A DNA stretch of 64,000 nucleotides, taken from the NCBI GenBank assembly GCA_022495995.1, contig JAFEMH010001472.1:310001-374000 (forward strand). The letters run 5' to 3'. The first letter of the stretch is position 1. Every line of letters starts with the position of its first letter. Below are positions 24,946 to 35,562 of this stretch, in pieces. This DNA is from Adenophora triphylla var. japonica. Its lineage: Eukaryota > Streptophyta > Magnoliopsida > Asterales > Campanulaceae. The position numbers were made by a program, and so were the translations under genes. The notes beneath the pieces were generated by a model that saw only the letters and a program-made list of their open reading frames with translations, did not search any database and was not told the DNA's origin.

Positions 24946-25560
24946 AATTTGGGCACACATTCACAATTATCAATATTCAATTTATATTATTTTTCTAATC
25001 TTGTAATAAATCAATAAAAATATATTTAACTATTAAATTTATAATAATCGCAAAAAAATCACTTATTAAAAATTATCAAATAAAATTAAAATTCAACTTG
25101 AAATTAAACTTAAAATATTACAAATACTGTACATGACAAAAATAAAATTAAAAGGAGTTTGGATCATTTTCGAAATTTGAAATATTTTGAGGGTTTACAA
25201 AATTCTGAGAGCTATAATAAAATTGAGTATTTAGATAGTTTGAGAATTGCCATATTTCTCAGGATTTGAAAATAACTGAAAATTTGGATTCATGATTTTT
25301 TTTTAGAATTTCAAAAAAAAAAAATTGGACCAAGAAATGATTTTTCAGAGTTAGAATAAAAAAAAATTAGAATAAAAAAATTAATAAAAAATAATAAGAG
25401 AATTAACAATTAATAAAGATGCTTCAATACATAATAAAAAAATAAAAAGAGATTTCTTTTTCCAACATAAATTAAACTAGCAATATTCAGAAGTCAGAAC
25501 ATCATCCCTACAAACACAACATATTACATCTCCTACGCCTAATCTTAAGAAATCCCCCAA
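24946..25560. other. AT-rich intergenic DNA
   Basis: Poly-A/T rich sequence with no open frame of note. The last part should contain the 3' UTR and polyadenylation region of the minus-strand histone gene. Confidence 0.5.
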
Positions 25561-25607
25561 CTGAAATCACTCGACTATCACCAGAACCTTCTACCCCACT
25601 ACAGGTA

Positions 25608-26336
25608 TTACGCCACCTTTGCTCCGCCGCCCTTAACATTAGACATATAATTAGCAACCGCCTTAGTACCCTCTCCAATAGCATGCTTCGCGAGCTCCCC
25701 CGGCAAGACCAACTTAACCGCCCCTTGAATCTCCATAGACGTCATAGTACTCTTCCCGGTGTACTTCAACAGCCGGCCTGCTTCCCCGGCCAGCCTCTCA
25801 AACATGTCCCCCATTAAATTGTTCACCACCGTCATTGCCTTGCTAGACATTCCCATATCTGGGTGCACTTGTTTCAAAACCCTATATACATACCTCTTAT
25901 ACCCTTCTCCACCTCCACTTTCAACCAACCTCCTCCTCTTTCGACCCCTCTTCACTCCCTCCTCCTTGGAGGGCTTTCCTGTCTTTTCACCACCACCGCC
26001 GCCACGTCCGACCCTCTTCTTGGGTTGTTCTTGTTCTTTGGGTGTTGGAGTAGGAGTGGCTTCTTGGACTTTGACTTGTTGACCAGCACCGCGTTGGTTT
26101 ATATCTTCATCTAGTAAATATTCTTCAACTTGCTCTTCTGTGGTTTGGTCGGATTTTTCTTCCACCACGACTTTGACTGGCTCTTTGATGGAGGAATTGA
26201 AGACCTCCTCGGAGGCGGCGGTGGGTTTTTGGGCGGTGTCAACAACCTCTACTTGGACGGTTTCTTGAACGACTTTGGTGGTGGTTCTTTTCACTACTGT
26301 TTTTCCTGAAGTTGAACCACGCTTCTTTGGAGGCAT
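25608..26336 (-). CDS. H2B.8: Histone H2B variant with long N-terminal tail (H2B.8/H2B.S type)
   Basis: A 242-residue intronless H2B. Residues 1-145 are a long low-complexity tail with acidic, Pro/Thr and Gly/Lys-rich parts and a basic cluster (RGRKRRR) near 130-136. The histone fold starts at about 146 with [15 protein letters not shown] and continues through SSKAM, the RLLKY loop, TSMEIQ and [19 protein letters not shown]. Canonical plant H2B is about 145-150 residues, so the tail is the distinguishing feature. Length and layout match the angiosperm H2B.8/H2B.S class, known from Arabidopsis as a sperm- and seed-enriched variant whose disordered tail compacts chromatin. The lysine that is mono-ubiquitinated in canonical H2B (in AVTK) is replaced by Asn229 (AVAN). 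The ATG is followed by MPPKKR. Orthology is inferred from layout, not from a tree. Confidence 0.85.
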   Translation of the reverse strand: MPPKKRGSTSGKTVVKRTTTKVVQETVQVEVVDTAQKPTAASEEVFNSSIKEPVKVVVEEKSDQTTEEQVEEYLLDEDINQRGAGQQVKVQEATPTPTPKEQEQPKKRVGRGGGGGEKTGKPSKEEGVKRGRKRRRLVESGGGEGYKRYVYRVLKQVHPDMGMSSKAMTVVNNLMGDMFERLAGEAGRLLKYTGKSTMTSMEIQGAVKLVLPGELAKHAIGEGTKAVANYMSNVKGGGAKVA

Positions 26337-26491
26337 TTTTGAGTGTGTGTTTTGGTTTTCCTTCTAATGGAGGTAATTTGCAAGTGTGCGGGGAGTTGGA
26401 ACTGGAAGGTTTGAGATTATAACTGTGGAGGGAGTGGTTGTGGGGGTGACGCGTGGTGACAGGTGTCATGAAAAATTGAGCTAAAACGGCT

Positions 26492-26497
26492 ACGTGG
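26492..26497. promoter_or_regulatory. ABRE-like ACGTGG upstream of the H2B variant
   Basis: ACGTGG lies about 155 bp upstream of the ATG. ABA-response cores of this kind occur in seed-expressed promoters. A single copy has little weight, and no RY (CATGCA) partner was noticed. Confidence 0.25.
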
Positions 26498-26591
26498 GAG
26501 GTAAAAGTGAAAAGGAGGTAAACATAGGTCCCTTTTTTTTTTTTATGGTTACCGACTTACTTACGGGTTTGGGGATGTTTGCATTATATTA

Positions 26592-26922
26592 TACTTCATT
26601 TTATTTAAAGTGTCCATGATATAATTTCATGATTTTTAAGAAATTTTTAAAAAATGAAGAGGAGAGAAAATTTAAAAATTAAAAATATTTAATAGGAGAG
26701 AGGATGTGTGGGAGGAATAGTAAGTTAATGAATAATTTTTTTGTAAATATATTAACATTATAAAGATATAATGAATATTTTTTTTGTAAATATCTAATAA
26801 TTATGAGGATATAAATGTCCGAAACACTGTTTACATGTTTCCATTTATGGAATGAGTACTTTGAAGTGGGACGTTCCAAAAAAGTAAATTGACACTATGT
26901 TTGAAGTGAGACGAAAGGAGTA
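26592..26922. mobile_element. Degenerate Stowaway-like MITE
   Basis: TACTTCATTTTATTTAAAGTG at the left is an imperfect inverse of the right end, GTTTGAAGTGAGACGAAAGGAGTA. The core has AGGAGAGAGGATG blocks shared with intact copies. The ends have drifted from the CTCCCTCC consensus. Confidence 0.6.
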
Positions 26923-27347
26923 GTGTTTTATTTTTTATTTTTTTATTAGATCCAAAATTAATAGAAAATGAAAGTTAATTTTTTTTTTTTTTGACAAAAA
27001 AGTTAGAATTCACAATTAGGTTTATTTGGAATTAATATTGCTTAATAAGGAGGGAATGGGGGGTGTGTAGGTAGGGGTATTTTGGTCATAATTTTTTTTC
27101 ATTCCATTGCCAAGGAAATTGGCCATTCCTTCCATATATGGAGGGAATGGCAAATTCCATCAAGCCAAGAAATTGAGCATTTTGAGGCAATGAAAATTTT
27201 GAACCAAACACAATGAAAGAATGAAGTCAACGGAATTGACCATTCTGGATTCTGGAATGGCCAATTACCGCGACCAAACGGCTCTAAGGGTTGAAATACA
27301 ACTTTTAATATTTAAAAATCTAAACATTAAGTTTTCAATAATAGTAA

Positions 27348-28077
27348 TACTCCCTCCGTCGTCTCAGACCATGGATATATGGGGTGAATTTCGCGCTTCT
27401 TAATAAATTTTTTAAAAAATGAATAAAAGTTAAATGTGGGATAGGAAATACTCCCTCCGTCCCGTCTGAAAAGGCAATTTTGCCTCCTAGCACGAAAATT
27501 AAAAAATGAATAAGAAAAGTGATGTAAGAAAGAGAAAAAGGTTAAATGTTGTGAGTATGAAAAATTAAATAGGAGAAAGAATTAGTGGGAGGAATAGTTA
27601 GGAGAGAGAATGTTGTGAGTGTAAAAGTAAAGTAGGAGAGAGAATAAGTGAGGTAAGAAGAGTATAAAAATAATAAAAACTTTCCTTTTTGGGGTTGTGC
27701 CCTTTTAAATGAGACGCTCAAAAAGGAAATTTGTGCCCTTTCGAACGGGACGGAGGGAGTAGTAGTTAAATGTGTGGTAGGAAATAGGAGAGAGAATGTA
27801 AAAGTTAAATATGTGGTAGGGAATAGGAGAGAGAATGTAAAAGTTAAAAATATTTAATAGGAGAGAGAATAAGTGAGAGTAATAGTAGTTAAATGTGTGG
27901 TAGGGAATAGGAGAGAGAATGTATAAGGGTATAATGAATGGTTTTTTTGTAAATATATGGAGTTGATAATGGTATAAATATATTCAAAAACTTGTCATTT
28001 ATGAAAATGAACCCTTGGCCTGAGACGGACCAAAAAGGAAAGATGAACCCTTGATTTGATCTGGGACCGAGGGAGTA
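27348..28077. mobile_element. Stowaway MITE carrying a second Stowaway
   Basis: Outer ends: TACTCCCTCCGTCGTC at 27348 and GGGACCGAGGGAGTA ending at 28077, with left arm TCTCAGACCATGG. After removing the inner element about 417 bp remain. The right half repeats GTTAAATGTGTGGTAGG and GGAGAGAGAATG several times. Confidence 0.75.
27449..27761. mobile_element. Inner Stowaway MITE, about 313 bp
   Basis: TACTCCCTCCGTCCCGTC and GAACGGGACGGAGGGAGTA are clean inverted ends. The inner arm GAAAAGGCAATTTTGCC is mirrored by AAATTTGTGCCCTTTCG. It lies inside the element at 27348-28077 and is better preserved, so it is younger. Confidence 0.85.
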
Positions 28078-28089
28078 CATAATAAAATA

Positions 28090-28874
28090 AAGAAAACCAA
28101 ATCCCCTCCCTCTCCCCCTCTGCCCTGCTCTCACAATTCACCCAAATGCTCTGCCCTCACCCAACACCGTCGTGGTCCCCCACCATCAGTCTCAACCCAG
28201 TGTCGTCGATCACCACTACCCCCACCGAGCTCGTGACACTATCTATGCCATAAAAGTCAACTGTGTAATTCCTTCCGAGTTGAACGGAATTATTGAGCGA
28301 GGGTTATCAAATGGTGTATTTTTAATTCGTGTTACAGAAAGAAAAAATTGAGAAATTTCATAAGCATTAAGGGCTATAGGTTGCGCTGACTAAATAAGTA
28401 AATATGACGTAGAAGTTGAAATCAATGACCATCGATAGACATGAATACCACATTGACGTATTTCAAGTTTGTAAGTTTGATTTCAATTTCGACAGAAGAA
28501 ATTGAGAAGTTTCATAATGATGGTATCTTCAATTTGTAAGTTTTATTTGAGAGAAATTGAATCTGGATTGAAATACCACCATTAATGATACCGTCATTAA
28601 TGTAATTTAACAGGATAAACTACTAACTTTGGTTAGAAGTTTTTACCCTTTTTCACCACTCCTACAATTTAGTTTGACTTGTCGAAAGTTTATCGGATAA
28701 ATCGTGGGTTGTGGTGCAATAGCGATGGCGTGGGAGGGGATTGAATTGGCTGCCGACGGTTGTGAGAATGGCGAAGGAAGGAGAATAGAGAAGAGGGGTG
28801 GGGTGCGGGGATTATTTGGGGAAATTTTTTAATCCTTTGATTTTTGAATGTTTATTTGATCCCTAAATTGGTAA
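28090..28874. other. Intergenic, no gene recognised
   Basis: Begins with a C-rich stretch (CCCCTCCCTCTCCCC), then mixed sequence without a convincing open frame. Confidence 0.4.
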
Positions 28875-29048
28875 TCTATAAATATATAATAACAAGGTTT
28901 TGATAAATAGAGGGCCATTGGGGAGCATTTTTCGTCTTATCACAGCATGGCAAATTTGCAATTAAAAAGGACAAAAGGCCTTGCCCTTGGCCTGCCTTGG
29001 CCAGCCGTGGCCTTGGCCCTTGGCCTTGGGCGTGGCCTAGAGGATTTT

Positions 29049-29059
29049 ATCCCACATCG
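29049..29059 (+). promoter_or_regulatory. USE-like element, module A (TATA position interrupted)
   Basis: ATCCCACATCG is an exact match to the plant snRNA upstream sequence element (RTCCCACATCG). Position +33 falls on AATATA at 29093, exactly where a Stowaway MITE has inserted (29097). Confidence 0.6.
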
Positions 29060-29096
29060 ATTAAAAATCAAACTCAAATGTTATCCCTTCCCAATA

Positions 29097-29417
29097 TACT
29101 CTCTTCGTCCATTTACATGGTTCACACTTTCTATTTTGGGCGTCCATTTACATGGTTCACACTTTGTTTCTTTCCTAAAATGGAAACTTTATATTATTAA
29201 AATATTAACCCTACCCCACTATAATTTACTATTCTCTCCACTCATTCTCTCTCATACATTATTTTAATACTCACAACACCATTATAATTTACTATTCCCT
29301 CCACTCATTCTCTCTCCTATTTTACTTTCACACTCACAACACTTTCAATATAATACTCCCTCCTTAATAAACGTGTAAACAAGATGCTTAGTGAGCCTCT
29401 TAAATGGACGAGGAGTA
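29097..29417. mobile_element. Stowaway-like MITE in module A
   Basis: TACTCTCTTCGTCCATTTACA at the left, AAATGGACGAGGAGTA at the right, with TA duplicated. TTTACATGGTTCACACTTT occurs twice in the left arm. It splits the TATA region of a USE-TATA module. Confidence 0.8.
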
Positions 29418-31505
29418 TTGCTCAAGTAGCTTTAGGCATTGTAATTTCAGCCACGTAGCCACGCCCATGGCCTTGGCCCATGCGATTGGCCCATTTTAAC
29501 TAAAAAAAAAATTATTGTGTATTTACAAAGAATATATGATTAAATAATTTTTTATTAACATTTATAATTAAAAAAATTAAAAAAAAAATATTGTGTATTT
29601 ACAAAGTATATATGATTAAATAATTATTTTATTAAAAAAAAAAAAATTGGTGTACAAAATTTTTTTTTTTTTCACCAAATTTCATAATTTTTTTCCTCTT
29701 TAAATAGGGACCTTTTCATTTGATTTGGACAAATAAAAAAATTCCTCTTTTTTAAATATAATATTTGTTAATTATTCTTTACTTATTTTTCAATTCCTTT
29801 TTAGTAAAAATTATTTAAGTGTGAAGTAATTTTTTTAATTATAAATTATAATCTATATCTATATTCTACATCTATCTATATATAATAACAAGCTTTTGGT
29901 AATTTAAGGGGGTATGAGGGGCATTTTCGTCTTTTCACAATGCGGCAACTTTGCAATTAACAAGAGGAAAAGGCGACGTGGCAAAATGTGATTGGTTGTT
30001 TTAATTTTTTATTTTTTTAAACAAACTTGGACACATGTCGGTTACCTAGAGAGGGGCATATCCGTCTTTTCCTTGGCGCGTGGAGGTCACGCGCCTTCTG
30101 GCACGCGTCTATCTTGATTTTCCTATTTTTTAAAAAAAAAAAAAAAAATTGACATGTGGCACTATTTGATTGGCTGGAAGGATTTCAAAAAAAAAAATTA
30201 TCCCATTTCTTTGACCTCAATTTTTATATATTAAATTAATTTTTTTTATTTTTTTTCACCAAAATTCATAATTTTTTTCCCTCTTTAAAATGATACTTCT
30301 TTCATTTGATTTGGACAAAAAGAAAAAATTCACTTTTTTAAATATAAATTTATTAATTATCCTTTACTAATTTTTTCATTTCTTTTTAGTGAAATTTAAT
30401 GAGGTGTCAAGTAATTTTTTTTAATTATAAATTATAGTAAAAAAAAATCCTCTTTTTAAAATTAATTTTTTTATATTTTTTTTCACCAAAAATCATAATA
30501 TTTTTTTTCTCTTTAAATAGCGACTTCTTTCTTTTGATTTGGACAAAGAAAAAAAAACATTTTTTTTAAATATAAATTTGTTAATTATCCTTTCCTAATT
30601 TTTCGATTTATTTTTAGTGAAAATTAATTAAGTGTGAAGTAATTTTTTTAATTATAAATGATAATAAAAAATTCATTTTTTAAATTAATTTTGTTTTATT
30701 TTTTTTACACCAAAATTCATTATTTTTTACTTATTGTTCATTTTCTTTTTAGTGAAAATTAATTAAGTGTGTAGTAAATTGTTTTAATAATAATAATAAT
30801 AATAATCTATCTATCTATATATAATAACAAGGTTTTGGTAAATTTTTTGCCATTGAGGGGCATTTCCGTCATTTCACGTGGTGGCAAAGTGGCAATTAAC
30901 GAGGCAAAAATCCGACGTGGCTAATTGTGATTGGATGTTTTGATTTTTTTTTTTTTAAACTAATTTGGACACATGTCAGCTGGTTATGGAGGGGCAGTTC
31001 GGACATTTCAATGGCGCGTATGGTCCACGCGCCGACAAGGGCACGTTAATTCAGTTTGGGGTTTTTTTTTTTTTTGCCACGTGTCGCCTTCTGATTGGCT
31101 GGATGGATTTTCAATTTAAAAAAAACAATCCTATTTCTTTGACCTCAATTATTTTGTAATAAATTATTTTTTTAAAAAAAAAATACACCAAATTTCACAA
31201 TTTTTTCTTTCTCTTTAATTTGACACTTCTTTCATTTGATTTGGATAAAAAAAACCTCTTTTTTAAATATAATTTTCTTATTTATCTAAAAAATATTGTC
31301 ACTTATTTTTATTATTTGTCAAAAATAAATAATATTTTTTTATACAAAATAAAAAATATAATATTTAAGATGCTATTTATTTGTCAAAAAAATATAAAAA
31401 AAAATTAGAAATTGGCCTTGGTTGGCCGTGGCCTTGCCTTGGCTGGCCGTGGCCTTGCCTTGGCTCGGCCGTGGCCGGCCTTGGATGTGGGCCTTGAATG
31501 CATTT

Positions 31506-31556
31506 ATCCCACATCGAATAAAAACCAAGCTAAAATGTTATTCCTTCCCTATATAA
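31506..31556 (+). promoter_or_regulatory. USE-TATA pair, module B (33-bp spacing)
   Basis: USE ATCCCACATCG at 31506-31516, then 33 bp, then TATATAA at 31550-31556. In plant snRNA genes a spacing of about 33-34 bp specifies RNA polymerase II and about 23-24 bp polymerase III. A GGCC-rich stretch follows downstream. Whether it is transcribed is unknown. Confidence 0.6.
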
Positions 31557-31865
31557 TGCTCAAGTTGGCCAAGGCTTAGTCATTTCGGCCGGCCGTGGCC
31601 CTTGCCCTTGGCCCACGCCCTCGCCCTTGATCTCGGATCGGGCCTTGGATCGGGGCTCGGATCAAGTTATTTTGTATCTGATTGGATTCGGATTTTGCCC
31701 TTAAGTCTTCGGGTTGAAATAAAACAAAATATTTTTTTTTATTCATTAGCCTTGGCTCGGCCTTGGCCTTGCCTTGGCCTTTACCGTGGCTCGGCCTTGG
31801 CCTTGGCCTTTGCTCGGCCGTGGCTCGGCCTTGGCCGGCCTTTTTGGCGTGGCCTTGAGGAGTTT

Positions 31866-31916
31866 ATCCCACATTGAAAAAAAATCAAACTAAAATGTTA
31901 TCCCTTCCCTATATAA
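31866..31916 (+). promoter_or_regulatory. USE-TATA pair, module C (33-bp spacing)
   Basis: ATCCCACATTG at 31866-31876 (one change from the USE), 33 bp, then TATATAA at 31910-31916. The following 130 bp closely match module B, including GGCCGGCCGTG, TCGGATCGGGCCTTGG and CTCGGATCAAGT. Confidence 0.6.
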
Positions 31917-32363
31917 TGCTCAAGTTGGCCAAGGCTTAGTCATTTCGGCCGGCCGTGTCCCTTGCCCATGGCCTTGGCCCATGCCCTCGCCTTTGGCCTC
32001 GGATCGGGCCTTGGGTCGGGGCTCGGATCAAGTAATTTTGGATCGGATTCGGATGTTGCCCTTAAGTATTTGTGTCGGATTCAGATATTTCAAAATAATA
32101 AATTTAATTTTTTCAAAATATTTCATAAATTTATATATATATCCAAAAAATATTGCCACTTTGTTTTATTATTTTTCAAAAAAAATAAATATTTTTTATA
32201 CAAAATAAAAAATATAAATATTAAGATATTATTTATTTGGAAAAAATAAAAAAGAAATTGAACTTGGGCCTTGGCTAGGCCGTGGCCTTGCCTTGGATGG
32301 CCGTGGCATTGCTTTGGCTCGGCCTTGGCCGGCCATGGCCTTCGCCATGTGGCATTAGGAGTT

Positions 32364-32374
32364 ATCCCACATTG
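32364..32374 (+). promoter_or_regulatory. USE-like element, module D (TATA lost)
   Basis: ATCCCACATTG without a TATA at the expected place. The sequence jumps at AAAGGCT into the GGCC-rich start of the next module, which suggests a deletion between modules. Confidence 0.5.
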
Positions 32375-32492
32375 AAATTAAGGGAAAGTAATCAAAGGCT
32401 TGTGGCTCGCCCTTGGCCTTGGCCTTGCTTTGGCTCGGCCTTGGTCGACCATGTCCTTGGCCGTGTGGCCTTGCCGCCTCCCTTGGAATGTT

Positions 32493-32543
32493 ATCCCACA
32501 TTGAAAGAAAATCAAAAAAAAATTAAAGGCTATTGCTATATAA
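32493..32543 (+). promoter_or_regulatory. USE-TATA pair, module E (33-bp spacing)
   Basis: ATCCCACATTG at 32493-32503, 33 bp, then TATATAA at 32537-32543, followed by GAGGCTGATGATGATC. The spacer sequence differs from modules B and C but its length is the same. Confidence 0.6.
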
Positions 32544-34876
32544 GAGGCTGATGATGATCAATTTATACCATACTTGGCTTTGATATTTGGCATGGCCGGC
32601 CATTACCGTGGCCTTGCCATTTGCCTTGGCAGTGACTACGGTTTTTTCCTAAAAATAGTTAAAAGAAATTGTTAAAAATTTCTTTAAAAGGACTATAATT
32701 TGAAAAGAAAAAAAAATGGCTTCCGTTAACCGTTTTAACCGGATAAACCGAAATTTGTTAACTATTTTCTCTTTATAGTCTTTAAGAAAGTATTCTATAA
32801 TATATAAATTAATTGAGTTCTTGATTTATTTTATTTTAATTTTTGTCTTTTGAATAATAATGCCCCGTGCATCGCACGGGAGTCAATCTAGTATTTATTT
32901 AAAATTAACTTATGTTAAGTTACACGTGGATGACATTTGTCAATTTAACTGAAAATTTTAATTCTTTTCGGCCAAAAAATCCTAAAATAATTTTTTATTG
33001 ACTTTGAACCTTAATCGCCAAAAATAAAATATTGCTGGCAGTGTAAACACCACCAAACTCTAGACACTTATTTGTAATTTGCCTTTTTTTTTATTAATGA
33101 AACCAAACCTTTACCAACCCTAATCAAGATTTTTTGGGATATCAATTTCCGTCAATGATGTAAAGTTCATCATGGCCTCCTGATTTTTAACACGTGTTTA
33201 TGAAGGTTTGAATCTAAGCACAAAGCAAAGATCCTAACCATTAGGGCCAGGGGCGGATTTATTGATATAGGTGCGGGTGCACATGTACCCGGTCAATTTT
33301 TTTTACTCCAATTTAACTTTTTTTTACTAAGTGCACCCCCAAAAAGGATTGACTATTTAGAAATGGAGTGAACTTAGTAAACCCCAAACAAAATAAGTTA
33401 CAACTTTGCTTTTTTACAACGTGAATTCCTATTTCCCAATTATTTCAACAACGCTGTTACGGACCTACGGTTCCCAAATAAATTGCGAGCGAGCGACGGC
33501 GAGGCCAAGGGAGAGCGACGTTACAATCTTGGATCTTCCTCACAAATCCATCTCCATTGTTCATCAAGCTTCAATCCTCCGTCCTATGGTAAGTATCTCA
33601 AAACCTCAAATCTCTCCTTTGACTTCTCTCTCTCATTCAAGTAAAATAGAAATTTAAGGTTTGAAAATAGTTTTGGAGCTTTGATTTTTTTTCAGATTTA
33701 GTGGGTGATTTATATATATGTGTTGATTAAATGTTTGATTTCAAATATATATGTGTTTGATTTTCAATTTTTTTTTCAATCACGCCACAATTTTTAATAT
33801 ATGTCATCATATTTTTATTATTGATTTTATTTTGTTGATTAAATGGTTATTTCGTTGAATTTTTGTGTAGGATATTTGGTGGTGTTATTGTTGATTATTG
33901 AATATGGACAAATTCCTCATTAAAAAAAATTGGGGATGGTGAAACTATTTTTGTGGTGGGTGATTCTATTAGTGCACCAAGTTAACAATCGGTTCCCGTT
34001 ACGACATCTGCTAGTAAAGAGTTTGTTGATTTGAATAGTCTTCATTCGGATCCTGCACTTAGATTTTTTTTTTCTGAATATCATCCAAATCAAGTAGATG
34101 ATATTAGAAGATGCCATCTAGTAAATGGTCCTTGTCAGCCCCACTGTCATGATTTTCCTTCAAATATGATTGGAACTAAAATGCGTCGCTTTAATCCGAA
34201 ATGATTCAAAGAATATGGTAATTGGTTAGAGTATAGCAATGCAGAAGACAAAGCATATTGTTTGTGTTGTTATTTGTTTAAAAATCAATCATGTGATCAG
34301 AGATTTGATGCTTGTGCATTTATAAGTGTTGGTTTTTCTAGTTGGGATAAAAATGAGAGGTTTGATTTACATGTTGGTGGAGTCAATAGTTTCCGTTATA
34401 TTTAATTAAATAAGTGTGAAGATCTAATGAGACAAAATTAATCTATTGAAGTTGCTTTTCATAGACAAGATGATGCTTCGAGAAATGATAACCGAATTCG
34501 ACTATGTGCTTCAATTGATAGTTGTAGATTATTGTTGAATCAAGGGTATGCTTTTCGTGGTCATGATGAGTCCGAAAATTCTTTGAACCAAGGGAATTTT
34601 CTTAAAACGCTAAATGCTCTATCTCTTCAAAATGAATCTATTCGCAGTGTGGTTTTGAAAAATGCGGACAAAATAATTGTCAAATGAAGTCTCCTTCAAT
34701 TTAAAAGGATATTGTTCATTGTTTTGCTCAAGAGATAGAACAAAAAATCATTGAGGAGTTTAAAGATGATTATTTTACATTGTTGGTTGATGAGTCTAGC
34801 GATGTGTCTAAAAAAAGAACAAATGGCCGTGGTTTTGCGATATGTGGACTCTTATAGATATGTAAAAGAGAGGTTA

Positions 34877-35509
34877 TGTTGAGTGACTCTCGATTATTGA
34901 CCAAATGGGTTTGGGCAATGGACTTGGGCAAGGATTGCGATTCTTTGTCTTCTTGAGTATTCTTTGTCTTCTTGCGTGTGTTGAGGGGCCGAGGCGGGCG
35001 CACCAGTGGCCGAGGAGGGAGGCCGTATTTCTGGCCTTGAGGCGGCCGCATCAACCTGTCTCAGGCGGGCGCTTCAAGGGCCGTATGTTGGCCTTGGTTT
35101 GTGGTCTTCCCAGGCGGGCGCCTGGCCTTGTTTGGGGCGTGCGCCTGGCGTCGTCAAGCATGGGCCGGGCCTGATTGTTTCCTGTGCAGCCGTGAAGTTT
35201 GCCCTAGATATAAATATATTGTGTTTGTCATTGTTTCTCCTGTAACCTTGAATAGAGAGAGATAGAAACTTGCTAGGGATTCACCATTGAGAGATTGTGA
35301 GATTGTGTGATTGTTTTTCACCTTGATCATCTCCTTGTACTCTTGATTGATTTAGTGGATTGTTCTCCGTCGCCCGTGGTTTTTTACTCCTCTTGTTTTT
35401 AGGGGGTTTCCACGTAAATCTCTGTGTTCTTTGCTTGTTATTGTTTTCGTATTTCTATTTCATTTGTGTTCATCTTTGCATAGCAATTATAGGCCATTGT
35501 TTCCCAACA
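34877..35509 (+). repeat. Copia 5' LTR
   Basis: 633 bp. Compared with the 3' LTR it has a 19-bp-period duplication of TTCTTTGTCTTCTTG (34941-34974) and small changes in the GGCGGGCGC-rich part. The last 300 bases are nearly identical to the 3' copy. Confidence 0.95.
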
Positions 35510-35511
35510 AT

Positions 35512-35524
35512 TGGTATCAGAGCT
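35512..35524 (+). other. Primer binding site, initiator tRNA-Met
   Basis: TGGTATCAGAGCT, two bases after the 5' LTR, is complementary to the 3' end of plant initiator tRNA-Met, the usual copia primer. Confidence 0.95.
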
Positions 35525-35562
35525 TGGTTTAGACGGGTCCTATATTGCTTGATTGATTAAAG

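Larger units (their letters stand above)
28875..32891 (+). mobile_element. Helitron (non-autonomous), about 4.0 kb, plus orientation
   Basis: The 5' end TCTATAAATATATAATAACA follows host A at 28874. The 3' end has a hairpin (CCCGTGC 32864-32870, ATC loop, GCACGGG 32874-32880), then AGTCAAT and CTAG at 32888-32891, followed by host T. Two further 5'-like ends occur inside, at about 29871 and 30805, each followed by the same module: AATAACAAG, GAGGGGCATTT, CGTCTTTTCAC-like, GACGTGGC, GATTGGCTGGA-like and TTTGACCTCAATT. The 3' terminus is the same as that of the minus-strand Helitron at 13528. No Rep/helicase gene is present. GGCC-rich modules with USE-TATA motifs fill 28960-29460 and 31405-32640. 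Confidence 0.82.

Noticed and set aside
26985..27300. Possible PIF/Harbinger MITE (TTAGGTTTATTTGG ... ACCAAACGGCTCTAA)
   Set aside because: The two ends do not align well as inverted repeats and the three-base flanks differ, so the boundaries could not be supported.
31405..32640. Protein-coding frames in the GGCC-rich modules (Ala/Leu/Gly/Pro-rich peptides)
   Set aside because: Composition follows the CCTTGG repeat. Frames are not conserved between modules, and the USE-TATA features fit non-coding units better.
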